Positions 1-6,644 of a DNA stretch of 12,841 nucleotides are shown here, in pieces. Within the stretch, counting starts at the first letter, position 1, and every line of letters starts with the position of its first letter. The notes under the pieces were generated by a model. It was not told the origin of the DNA, did not search any database, and saw nothing but the letters and a program-made list of their open reading frames with translations. The stretch comes from Dietzia timorensis (GTDB lineage: Bacteria; Actinomycetota; Actinomycetes; Mycobacteriales; Mycobacteriaceae): contig NZ_DYXM01000230.1 of NCBI RefSeq assembly GCF_020742175.1, positions 1 to 12,841 on the forward strand. Direction: 5' to 3'. The position numbers and the translations under genes are program-made.

Positions 1-1
1 C

Positions 2-70
2 GGCGACGAGGGGATGTGTGATGACGTTTGGTTCCACGCAGCCAAGTTTCGCACGCCGACGCCCATTTGA
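2..70 (+). CDS. Possible 3' end of an upstream gene (partial)
   Basis: An open frame enters from the left edge and stops with TGA at 68-70, giving 22 visible residues that end in FRTPTPI. Its third codon positions are richer in G and C than those of the competing frame (21-146), as expected of coding DNA here. The fragment is too short to identify. If real, it could be the preceding member of the type VII-linked unit that begins at 201. The evidence is codon bias over a very short stretch, so this is a weak call. Confidence 0.3.
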   Translation, partial: GDEGMCDDVWFHAAKFRTPTPI

Positions 71-146
71 GGATTTATTTCGTGGCGGGGAACCTGATCG
101 CCCCCGGGCGACGTCGTGTGGGGTGACGCCGAATCCGCGGCGTTGA
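21..146 (+). CDS. Doubtful 41-residue ORF
   Basis: An ATG at 21 follows GAGGGG (8-13) with a 7-nt gap and overlaps a frame-1 stop as TGATG, a layout typical of coupled genes. The product would be 41 residues, rich in Arg and Pro, ending at TGA 144-146 in the same frame as the next gene. Against it, third codon positions are only weakly G/C-rich and the product matches nothing I know. It conflicts with the frame ending at 70, and at most one of the two is likely to be real. Confidence 0.2.
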   Translation: MTFGSTQPSFARRRPFEDLFRGGEPDRPRATSCGVTPNPRR

Positions 147-200
147 GACCATCAAGCCGCACGCGCCCTGCGCGCGAGGCTCAACCTGGGAGGTTCCTCG

Positions 201-629
201 GTGCTCGAACACACTGGCCCGGACCCGGCACCCGCCGGAGACTCCTCGCCCTTGCCGGGATCCGCGCCGCGCTCCTTCACGCCCGCCCAGGCCTCGGGGA
301 CCACCGCGGTGGATCCGAGGGAACTCGAACGCGTGGGGGCGGAATTAGAGAATGCCTCCGCCTTGGTGAGCGATGGGCTCGCCGCATACGAGTCGATCCC
401 CATGGACGTGCTCGCGGTTGCTCTAGGCCCAGTGGGAGGCGAGTTTCTCGCGGCGTTCGATGCCGCGACGACCCGGCACAGGCAATTGCTCGCCCACACC
501 GGCCGCTGCGTCGGCGCGGCCGGCCAACTGTGCAGGGCCTGCGCGAACGCGTTCGAGGGTGTGGACGATTCCGCTGCGGGCTCCCTCAACGCGGCGGACG
601 CCACAGGAGCCGGGGAGATGAAGGTATGA
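201..629 (+). CDS. EspC/DUF2580-like type VII secretion-associated protein
   Basis: A 142-residue protein. The GTG start at 201 is chosen because GGGAGG (188-193) lies 7 nt upstream. Residues 1-36 are a Pro/Ser/Ala-rich, probably disordered extension. Residues 37-65 form one helix and 78-122 a second, joined by a turn with LGPVGGEF. This helix-turn-helix pattern fits the EspC family (T7SS_ESX_EspC, DUF2580), small substrates or partners of mycobacterial ESX systems; EspC itself is about 103 residues. No canonical WXG turn or YxxxD export motif is visible, and there is no Sec signal peptide. Three cysteines (103, 111, 114) cluster in the second helix. The stop overlaps the next start as ATGA, so it is translationally coupled to the NlpC/P60 gene and probably acts with it. 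Family call is by pattern; the role as export partner is inference. Confidence 0.7.
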   Translation: MLEHTGPDPAPAGDSSPLPGSAPRSFTPAQASGTTAVDPRELERVGAELENASALVSDGLAAYESIPMDVLAVALGPVGGEFLAAFDAATTRHRQLLAHTGRCVGAAGQLCRACANAFEGVDDSAAGSLNAADATGAGEMKV

Positions 630-1708
630 GCACGCTCGCCGCTCCCCTGGGAGCTCTCGCCGGCCCCCTTGTAGAGGCTCAACAGCTTCTCGGCGCGGTC
701 GATGCCGTCGCGCCTCTGGCATCCCAGGTCATGCCGGGTGTCGGTTCAACGATCGATGCGGCAGTCGAGGTGCTGCCCGCGGCGATCAACTTCACCGAGG
801 TCGCCTGGGAGGGCGCGGCTTCTCTCGGCGCACAGGAATCGCTGGCCACCGCCGCGACCACGCTCACCGAGCTCGGCACTTCGGGCATAGAGATCGGCAC
901 GCTTACGTCAGTCGCCGCGCAGATTGTCATTCGCGGCGCTATCGAGGTCGCCGGCATTGCGCAACGTTGCGCCACGCAGGCAGTCGTTCTCATGCCCGGT
1001 GCCCTCACCCCGGCCGGGCAGGTTGCGATTCTCGGTGTGGTTTCTGAGGCGATCTCGGCGGCGCTCGTCGTCGTGCAACGCGTCAAGGAAGAGCTTGCAG
1101 GCCCGACGGCACGTATGTGGGGTATCGCGGCGGAATTAGGCACCGCCCCGCGGGCGATGCTTCCAGGTATGGCGAACGCCTCCGCGCCCACTGTCACGGC
1201 GTCCGGAGAAGGCCCAGGTGGAGGCGCAAGCGTCGGAATGGGGGCGGGAGCGACCGGCAATATGGACTCGTCGGCTAATTCGTCGGATGAAGGCGATTCT
1301 GGGTCGGTCGACGGAGCGTCCGTGACTCTGCCTTCCGGCGCTGAGGTCGAAGCCCCGAACGAGCAGGCCGCGCAGGCAGTGTCGTCTGCGTTGAGTCAGC
1401 AGGGTGTTCCGTATTCCTGGGGCGGCACTACGCCCGGCGTCGGATTCGACTGCAGCGGCCTTATGCAATGGGCGTACGGCGAGGCCGGCGTCGAGATCCC
1501 GCGGGTGGCCATCGACCAGACCGTCGGTGACCAGGTGAGCCAGGACGAGCTCCTGCCCGGGGACCTGGCGGTGTGGGACGGACACGTCGCCATGTACATA
1601 GGTGACGGCCAAATCGTCGAAGCCGGGGATCCGGTGAGCGTCTCCTCGGTGCGCACGGACAATATCGGTATGCAGTTCCTCGGTTTCTACCGCCCGACGA
1701 GCGAGTAG
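626..1708 (+). CDS. NlpC/P60 cell-wall peptidase, type VII-linked
   Basis: A 360-residue protein. The frame is open further upstream, but the ATG at 626 is the start: it overlaps the preceding stop (ATGA) and GGGGAG (612-617) lies 8 nt before it. Residues 1-180 are Ala/Val-rich amphipathic helices with a WEG tripeptide at 61-63, reminiscent of WXG or PPE-type helical domains. Residues 185-240 are a Gly/Ser/Ala linker. Residues 245-358 are an NlpC/P60 (C40) domain with catalytic Cys276 in DCSG and His320 in GHVAMYIGDG; Glu332 is the likely third residue. The family cleaves within peptidoglycan stem peptides, usually D-Glu/meso-diaminopimelate. There is no signal peptide or clear transmembrane anchor, so Sec export is unlikely. 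Together with the EspC-like gene in front, this suggests type VII export. Peptidase identity is firm; the export route is inferred. Confidence 0.85.
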   Translation: MSTLAAPLGALAGPLVEAQQLLGAVDAVAPLASQVMPGVGSTIDAAVEVLPAAINFTEVAWEGAASLGAQESLATAATTLTELGTSGIEIGTLTSVAAQIVIRGAIEVAGIAQRCATQAVVLMPGALTPAGQVAILGVVSEAISAALVVVQRVKEELAGPTARMWGIAAELGTAPRAMLPGMANASAPTVTASGEGPGGGASVGMGAGATGNMDSSANSSDEGDSGSVDGASVTLPSGAEVEAPNEQAAQAVSSALSQQGVPYSWGGTTPGVGFDCSGLMQWAYGEAGVEIPRVAIDQTVGDQVSQDELLPGDLAVWDGHVAMYIGDGQIVEAGDPVSVSSVRTDNIGMQFLGFYRPTSE

Positions 1709-1711
1709 CCG

Positions 1712-2350
1712 GTGGAAACCAAGGAGCAGCAGAGTCTCACCGCCGAATCGGCCGGCACGCGGAATTTCGATTACGAATGCGCGATCTCGGGGATTCAGCT
1801 CACGCTCGGACCCGACTGCGTTCCGCTCGAGCTCCACGTGCCGCCCGAGGTATTCGGGCGCCGCGCAGAGGATCTTTCTCGAATCCTGGTCTCCGCGTTC
1901 TCCGACGCATCGGCGGCCTGCCAGCATCATCTCGGCGCTCTGTCGAGTAATTCCGAGGAAGTCAACGATTCCGCCGATGATGCCGGATGGTTGGATGCCG
2001 GCGAGGACCCGATCGAAGCCCCCTCGGGGCGCCTCGACGTGGAGGAATGCCTCAGCCGACTCCACACCGTTGCCAATTGCCTGACCCGCTCACATCACGA
2101 ATTATTGACCAGCACCACGATGGGCGCCGATCCTTCGAACCTCGTGCAAACGACTGCGAACTCATCGGGAACGGTCACCGCCATGACGCTGTCGCCACTT
2201 CTCGCTTCCGAGGGGATCGCCGTGGCGGAGAGGGCCATCGTCTCCGCCGCGGCAAAGGCGATTTCCGCAGCCAATGACTCTCGTGCGTCGGTCATCGAAG
2301 ATGCGCTCGGGGCTGTTCTGGTGAACTCCTTGGCGCGGAAGTGGAATTGA
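1712..2350 (+). CDS. YbaB-like protein with two repeats, possible EspL-like chaperone
   Basis: A 212-residue protein starting at GTG 1712, 3 nt after the peptidase stop, with no good Shine-Dalgarno, so probably translated by coupling. Residues 21-72 show a YbaB/EbfC-type core: a beta strand pair around GIQLTLGPDCVPLELHV, then a helix with DLSRILVSAFSDA. Residues 150-190 show a second core: SGTVTAMTLSPLL, then a helix with AERAIVSAAAKAISAA. An acidic linker (80-108) and a helix (108-135) lie between them. YbaB proteins are small nucleoid-associated dimers, and the mycobacterial ESX-1 protein EspL has this fold and stabilises secreted Esp proteins. A cytoplasmic helper for the two upstream products is therefore plausible; an immunity role is an alternative. 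Fold assignment is by eye and function is inferred. Confidence 0.6.
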   Translation: METKEQQSLTAESAGTRNFDYECAISGIQLTLGPDCVPLELHVPPEVFGRRAEDLSRILVSAFSDASAACQHHLGALSSNSEEVNDSADDAGWLDAGEDPIEAPSGRLDVEECLSRLHTVANCLTRSHHELLTSTTMGADPSNLVQTTANSSGTVTAMTLSPLLASEGIAVAERAIVSAAAKAISAANDSRASVIEDALGAVLVNSLARKWN

Positions 2351-2401
2351 CCCGCCACCGCTGCGGGACATCGCCGGGACCATGACGATAAGGTGTATCC
2401 C

Positions 2402-3634
2402 ATGGCTTCGGACATCGTTCCCATTTTTCTCGGTCTCCCCTCTGGAGACATCACTACGCTGTGGGCGCCGGAATGGCGTGAAGACGGCGAGACCTGGGAA
2501 GCGTTCCTGGGCGACGAAGACGATCTTTTCGGCTTCTCCAGTACTGCCGATCTCGTCGCCTTCGTGCGCTCCGGCAAGCAGCACGACCTCGACGACCACC
2601 CGTCGTGGGACACCGCTGCACAGGGCGACGCATTGTCGTTCGAAGCGGACGACGACCACAGCTTCGACCTCGTCGGGGTTGCCGAACTACTGAGCAACAA
2701 GCCCACGGAGTCGAGTGTCGACGAGATCGACGAGTCGTTCTCCATCGCGCGGTCGATCGGCGAGGTCTGCGAACTCAGCACTGTCACCAAATTCTTCGAC
2801 GGCAATCCCATTCTTGCGCGTGTCACCGGCGGCTACGACAACTTCGCCGACCGCGAGGGACTCAAGGACTGGAAGCAGATACGCAAGATCGTCTCGAAGC
2901 ATTGGGACGACGTGCTCGACGCGATCGACGACATCCTCACTTCGCCCCAGGTGGATGCCGAGGCCTCACGCAAGGCTGCCGCGGAGCTCAAGGAAGCCTC
3001 CGAGGCTCGTGAGGAAAAAGAAAAGGAGCGCAAGGAAAAGGCTGCGGCCCTGATCGATTCGGATTACCCATCGGATTCGGTATGGGTCAAGGCCGGCATC
3101 GACCCGGTCCGCATCGTTCTCCCCGAAGGCGACTACATCACGCTCCGTTGTTACCTCGGCGAACGCCCGGTGTTCCTCGGCGACAGCGACTCGGTCTTCG
3201 CGTTTCCCAATTCGCGGGCGCTCGGACGCTACCTCGCCGACAACGACGACGAGACCCTTTCCCGGGTCGAAACCTACGAACTCATCAAGGCCGCCGCGGT
3301 CGATGGCTCGCTCGACGTCATTGTTACCGGAGCCAACACCTACGTGCTCGACGGACTCTCCCAGGACATCCTCGTCGGCCCGGCCGAGGTCGACGCCGAC
3401 CAGCTCGATCTCGCGGTCGAGCTCGTCCTCGACCTGTCGACGTACCTTTCGGACGAAGGGCTCGCCGGACCGGTGAGAAAGGGTGGCCCACTGCGGCGAT
3501 ACGTCAATTTCGTACTATCCCCGAACGACACCACGCTGCTCGAACCAGAGGGGCCGTTCGATGAGGAATTTGCGGACTGGCGCGACCTCGTCGACAATAT
3601 TGACGACGTGCTCACAACCCCCGACGCCGAGTGA
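2402..3634 (+). CDS. Conserved actinobacterial protein, internally duplicated (Rv3311-like)
   Basis: A 410-residue acidic cytoplasmic protein with no signal peptide or membrane segment. ATG 2402 is chosen over GTG 2393 because AAGG (2390-2393) sits 8 nt upstream of the ATG. It resembles a family of mycolic-acid bacteria often labelled primosomal protein or hypothetical, and I believe Rv3311, which lies a few genes before sdhC in M. tuberculosis, is a member; that match is from memory. Two halves of about 185 residues repeat. GLPSGDITTL (11-20) pairs with VLPEGDYITL (239-248). FLGDEDDLFGF (35-45) pairs with FLGDSDSVFAF (258-268). The DW...DDILTSP end (156-182) pairs with DW...DDVLTTP (392-407). 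A highly charged Glu/Lys helix (188-215) joins them. The biochemical function is unknown, and I see no catalytic motif. It ends just before a strong hairpin. Confidence 0.8.
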   Translation: MASDIVPIFLGLPSGDITTLWAPEWREDGETWEAFLGDEDDLFGFSSTADLVAFVRSGKQHDLDDHPSWDTAAQGDALSFEADDDHSFDLVGVAELLSNKPTESSVDEIDESFSIARSIGEVCELSTVTKFFDGNPILARVTGGYDNFADREGLKDWKQIRKIVSKHWDDVLDAIDDILTSPQVDAEASRKAAAELKEASEAREEKEKERKEKAAALIDSDYPSDSVWVKAGIDPVRIVLPEGDYITLRCYLGERPVFLGDSDSVFAFPNSRALGRYLADNDDETLSRVETYELIKAAAVDGSLDVIVTGANTYVLDGLSQDILVGPAEVDADQLDLAVELVLDLSTYLSDEGLAGPVRKGGPLRRYVNFVLSPNDTTLLEPEGPFDEEFADWRDLVDNIDDVLTTPDAE

Positions 3635-3667
3635 GTAATCCCACATCTTGATATATCGATTTCCATA

Positions 3668-3708
3668 ACGCCCCCGGAGTTGCGGCAAAGCTGCAGTTCC
3701 GGGGGCGT
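3668..3708 (+). terminator. Strong hairpin terminator after the duplicated protein
   Basis: ACGCCCCCGGA (3668-3678) pairs perfectly with 3698-3708. The pairing continues inward through two G-T wobbles and a six-pair inner stem to an AAA loop (3688-3690 region), about 19 pairs in all. There is no long T-tract after it, which is common for actinobacterial terminators. It should stop transcription from the upstream gene and insulate sdhC. Confidence 0.8.
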
Positions 3709-3948
3709 CTCATTGGATAAAAATACGTATTCAGCAAGGGTCTCCTAAGCCTTTTTAGGCGCTCTTAATGACCCTGAAAAGTGGCCCCCAACTGTGTGTA
3801 TTACGCCGCTGAGGACTATGGTTTGCATATACCTACATCGCTGCCACTTTGTGTGCGCGGTGAAGGGGGACGCGAGTCTATGAAAGTTCTTAGAACTGCT
3901 TCTCGCCCGCCCCAACACCGCTTGAGATAACGGAGGCGCCACAACCCC
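3709..3948 (+). promoter_or_regulatory. sdh upstream region with inverted repeats
   Basis: A 240-nt non-coding stretch, richer in A+T than the genes. It must hold the sdh promoter, but I cannot place -35 and -10 elements confidently. Two inverted repeats are visible: CCTAA and TTAGG at 3744-3748 and 3755-3759, and a perfect 13-bp palindrome AGTTCT-T-AGAACT at 3885-3897. The second lies about 50 nt before the start codon and could be an operator. A Shine-Dalgarno GGAGG is at 3932-3936, 12 nt before the sdhC ATG, a rather wide gap. Neither repeat matches the DtxR/IdeR or GlxR/Crp consensus in the correct orientation. Confidence 0.5.
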
Positions 3949-4359
3949 ATGACAAGTCAGGCTCAAGCTCACCCGCCGCAGGCGCGTGACAGAAAGCTCT
4001 CCATTTACAAGGGCGATCCGGGGATGTGGTCCTGGGTTCTGCACCGCATCACTGGTGTCGCGCTCTTCTTCTATCTCTTCGTGCACGTGCTCGATACATC
4101 GATGGTCACCGTCAGCCCGGAGACGTACAACTCCATCATCGACACCTACAAGTCACCGATTGTCGGCCTGCTTGAGATCGGCCTGGTGGCCCTGCTCCTG
4201 TTCCACGCGTTCAACGGTGTGCGGATCATCCTCATCGACTTCTGGTCGAAGGGCGTGAAGTACCAGCGTCAGATGCTCTGGATCGCACTCGGCCTGTGGG
4301 TCGTCGTATTCGCAGGCTTCGCGTCCCGTCAGCTCTTCCTCCTCTTCTCGCACCTGTAA
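3949..4359 (+). CDS. sdhC: Succinate dehydrogenase cytochrome b subunit SdhC
   Basis: A 136-residue membrane anchor of complex II. After a soluble N-terminus with LSIYKGDPGMWSWVLHRITG (17-36) there are three transmembrane helices at about 33-50, 70-98 and 108-132. The LHRITG motif (31-36) is the conserved quinone-site segment of SdhC, and His86 in LLFHAFNGVR is the usual haem b ligand position. Together with SdhD it anchors the SdhAB dimer on the cytoplasmic face and passes electrons to menaquinone. From residue 26 onward the sequence closely follows mycobacterial Sdh2 SdhC (Rv3316) as I recall it; the N-terminus is longer by some 25 residues. It is first of a four-gene operon, 15 nt before sdhD. 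Confidence 0.95.
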   Translation: MTSQAQAHPPQARDRKLSIYKGDPGMWSWVLHRITGVALFFYLFVHVLDTSMVTVSPETYNSIIDTYKSPIVGLLEIGLVALLLFHAFNGVRIILIDFWSKGVKYQRQMLWIALGLWVVVFAGFASRQLFLLFSHL

Positions 4360-4374
4360 AGGAGAACGACAATC

Positions 4375-4806
4375 ATGGCAGAAGCACCAGTTCTCCAGAC
4401 GTCGTACGATCGCCCCGCATCGCTCGCGCAGCCGCGTTCCCCGCGTCTTCGCAACGGCGGGAACTTCGAACGCAACGCATGGCTGTTCATGCGCATTTCC
4501 GGCGCAGCTCTCGTCGTGCTCGTGATCGGCCACCTCACGATCGGTCTACTCATCGGAGATGGCGTCCACCGGATCGACTTCAACTACGTAGCTGAACGGT
4601 GGCAGACGCCGTTCTGGGGCACGTGGGACATTCTCATGCTCTGGCTCGCGCAGCTGCACGGCGCAAACGGCGTCCGCGTCGTCATTGCGGACTATGCACG
4701 CAAGGACTCCACGCGTTTCTGGCTCAACCTGCTGTTGGCCTTTGCGACCGTGCTCATCCTCGCACTCGGTACCTACGCGCTGTTCGGCATGGCCTACCAC
4801 GTCTAA
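4375..4806 (+). CDS. sdhD: Succinate dehydrogenase membrane anchor SdhD
   Basis: A 143-residue second anchor subunit of complex II. The start ATG 4375 follows AAGGAG at 4359-4364 by a normal gap. Residues 1-35 are cytoplasmic and basic. Transmembrane helices run at about 40-61, 84-106 and 114-139. LHGANGVRVVIADY (94-107) carries a conserved His95, a candidate haem ligand, and the Asp106-Tyr107 pair that in E. coli SdhD helps form the quinone site. The length is close to that of mycobacterial SdhD (Rv3317). A 68-nt gap separates it from sdhA, the longest in the operon; I see no hairpin or promoter there. Confidence 0.94.
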   Translation: MAEAPVLQTSYDRPASLAQPRSPRLRNGGNFERNAWLFMRISGAALVVLVIGHLTIGLLIGDGVHRIDFNYVAERWQTPFWGTWDILMLWLAQLHGANGVRVVIADYARKDSTRFWLNLLLAFATVLILALGTYALFGMAYHV

Positions 4807-4874
4807 GACGCGGGCCCACTCCAGCCAGCAGCCACATAATTCATATTTTTGCGAAAGCGAGAAGTCTTCAGGCC

Positions 4875-6644
4875 ATGACTGAACGTCCAGTACACAATCA
4901 CCAGTACGACGTCGTAATCGTCGGCGCCGGCGGCGCGGGTATGCGTGCCGCGATCGAGGCGGGTCCGCGCGTGCGCACCGCAGTGCTCACCAAGCTCTAC
5001 CCGACCCGCTCCCACACCGGCGCGGCGCAGGGCGGCATGTGTGCGGCCCTCGCCAATGTCGAGGAAGACAACTGGGAGTGGCACACCTTCGACACCGTCA
5101 AGGGTGGCGACTACCTTGTCGATCAGGATGCCGCGGAGATCATGGCGAAGGAAGCCATCACCGCCGTCATCGACCTCGAGAACATGGGCCTGCCGTTCAA
5201 CCGCACGCCCGAGGGCAAGATCGACCAGCGCCGCTTCGGTGGCCACACGCGTGACCACGGCAAGGCTCCGGTGCGCCGCGCCTGCTACGCCGCGGACCGC
5301 ACGGGCCACATGATTTTGCAGACGCTTTATCAGAACTGCGTCAAGCACGATGTGGAGTTCTTCAACGAGTTCTACGTCCTCGACGTGTGCATCACCCAGA
5401 CCGAGGAAGGCCCCGTGGCAACGGGCGCCGTGGCATACGAACTGGCCACCGGCGACCTCCATGTGTTCCACTCGAAGGCCGTCGTCTTCGCCACCGGTGG
5501 TTCGGGTCGTATGTACAAGACCACCTCGAACGCCCACACCCTCACAGGTGACGGCATGGCCGTCGTCTTCCGCAAGGGCTTCCCGCTCGAGGACATGGAG
5601 TTCCACCAGTTCCACCCGACAGGGTTGGCCGGTCTCGGCATCCTTATTTCCGAGGCCGTCCGCGGCGAGGGAGGGATCCTCCGCAACTCCGAGGGCGAGC
5701 GCTTCATGGAGCGCTACGCCCCGACGATCAAGGACCTCGCTCCCCGCGATATCGTCGCCCGCTCCATGGTTCAGGAAGTGCGCGAGGGTCGCGGCGCAGG
5801 GCCGAACAAGGACTACGTCTACATCGACGTCACCCACCTCGGCGAGGACGTTCTCAACGAGAAACTTCCCGACATCACCGAGTTCTCCCGCACCTACCTC
5901 GGCGTCGACCCGGTCACCGAGCTCGTGCCGGTGTTCCCGACGTGTCACTACGTCATGGGTGGTATCCCCACCAACGTCACCGGCGAGGTTCTTCGCAATT
6001 CCGACGACGTCGTCCCCGGCATGTACGCCGCCGGCGAGTGCGCCTGCGTGTCCGTGCATGGTTCCAACCGTCTCGGCACCAACTCGCTTCTGGACATCAA
6101 CGTCTTCGGCAAGCGCTCGGGCATCGCCGCCGCGGAATACGCGCGGACCCACGACTTCGTCGAGCTTCCCGAGACGCCGGAGAAGATGGTCGCCGACTGG
6201 CTCGACCAGATGCTCTCGGATCACGGCAACGAGAACGCTGCCAATATCCGCTTCGAGCTCCAGGCGATGATGGACGACAAGGCTTCGGTGTTCCGCACCG
6301 AGGAGACGCTCACTGATGCGCGCGACGAGATTCGCAAGCTCAAGAAGCGCTACAACCATGTGGTCGTCTCCGATAAGGGACGACGCTTCAACACCGAGCT
6401 GCTCGAGGCGATCGAGCTCGGCTTCCTGTTGGAGCTCGCCGAGGTCACCGTTATCGGCGCCCTCAATCGCGAGGAGTCGCGCGGCGGCCACGCCCGCGAG
6501 GACTTCCAAAAGCGTGACGACGAGAAGTTCATGAAGCACACCATGGCGACCAAGAAGGATGGACTCGACCTCCTGTCCGAGATCGAGCTCACGTGGAAGC
6601 CGGTCGTGCAGACCCGCTACGAGCCGATGGAGCGTAAGTACTAA
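4875..6644 (+). CDS. sdhA: Succinate dehydrogenase flavoprotein subunit SdhA
   Basis: A 589-residue catalytic subunit that oxidises succinate to fumarate in the TCA cycle and reduces its covalent FAD. The frame is open from 4599, but ATG 4875 gives the family length (588-590) and begins just before the FAD fold. IVGAGGAGMRAAIEAG (15-30) is the dinucleotide-binding loop. His47 in TRSHTGAAQGG is the FAD attachment residue. Active-site residues are all present: His247 in FHPTG, Arg291 in PRDIVARS, His358 in CHYVMGGI and Arg399 in GSNRLGTNS. The C-terminal helical domain (about 450-589) ends in RYEPMERKY. The stop overlaps sdhB as TAATG. Intact and ordinary. Confidence 0.98.
   Translation: MTERPVHNHQYDVVIVGAGGAGMRAAIEAGPRVRTAVLTKLYPTRSHTGAAQGGMCAALANVEEDNWEWHTFDTVKGGDYLVDQDAAEIMAKEAITAVIDLENMGLPFNRTPEGKIDQRRFGGHTRDHGKAPVRRACYAADRTGHMILQTLYQNCVKHDVEFFNEFYVLDVCITQTEEGPVATGAVAYELATGDLHVFHSKAVVFATGGSGRMYKTTSNAHTLTGDGMAVVFRKGFPLEDMEFHQFHPTGLAGLGILISEAVRGEGGILRNSEGERFMERYAPTIKDLAPRDIVARSMVQEVREGRGAGPNKDYVYIDVTHLGEDVLNEKLPDITEFSRTYLGVDPVTELVPVFPTCHYVMGGIPTNVTGEVLRNSDDVVPGMYAAGECACVSVHGSNRLGTNSLLDINVFGKRSGIAAAEYARTHDFVELPETPEKMVADWLDQMLSDHGNENAANIRFELQAMMDDKASVFRTEETLTDARDEIRKLKKRYNHVVVSDKGRRFNTELLEAIELGFLLELAEVTVIGALNREESRGGHAREDFQKRDDEKFMKHTMATKKDGLDLLSEIELTWKPVVQTRYEPMERKY

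Noticed and set aside
116..625. Upstream extension of the NlpC/P60 frame to 116
   Set aside because: The extension is Arg-rich and overlaps the EspC-like gene in another frame; ATG 626 has a ribosome site and the ATGA overlap.
3744..3759. DtxR/IdeR iron box upstream of sdhC
   Set aside because: The repeats read CCTAA then TTAGG, the reverse of the IdeR arrangement, and the spacing and flanks do not fit.
4599..4874. Upstream extension of sdhA into sdhD
   Set aside because: It overlaps the certain sdhD gene and would make SdhA about 90 residues too long.
4803..6539. Long open frame antisense to sdhA (578 codons)
   Set aside because: It mirrors the codon bias of sdhA on the opposite strand, has no family resemblance, and sdhA is unmistakable.
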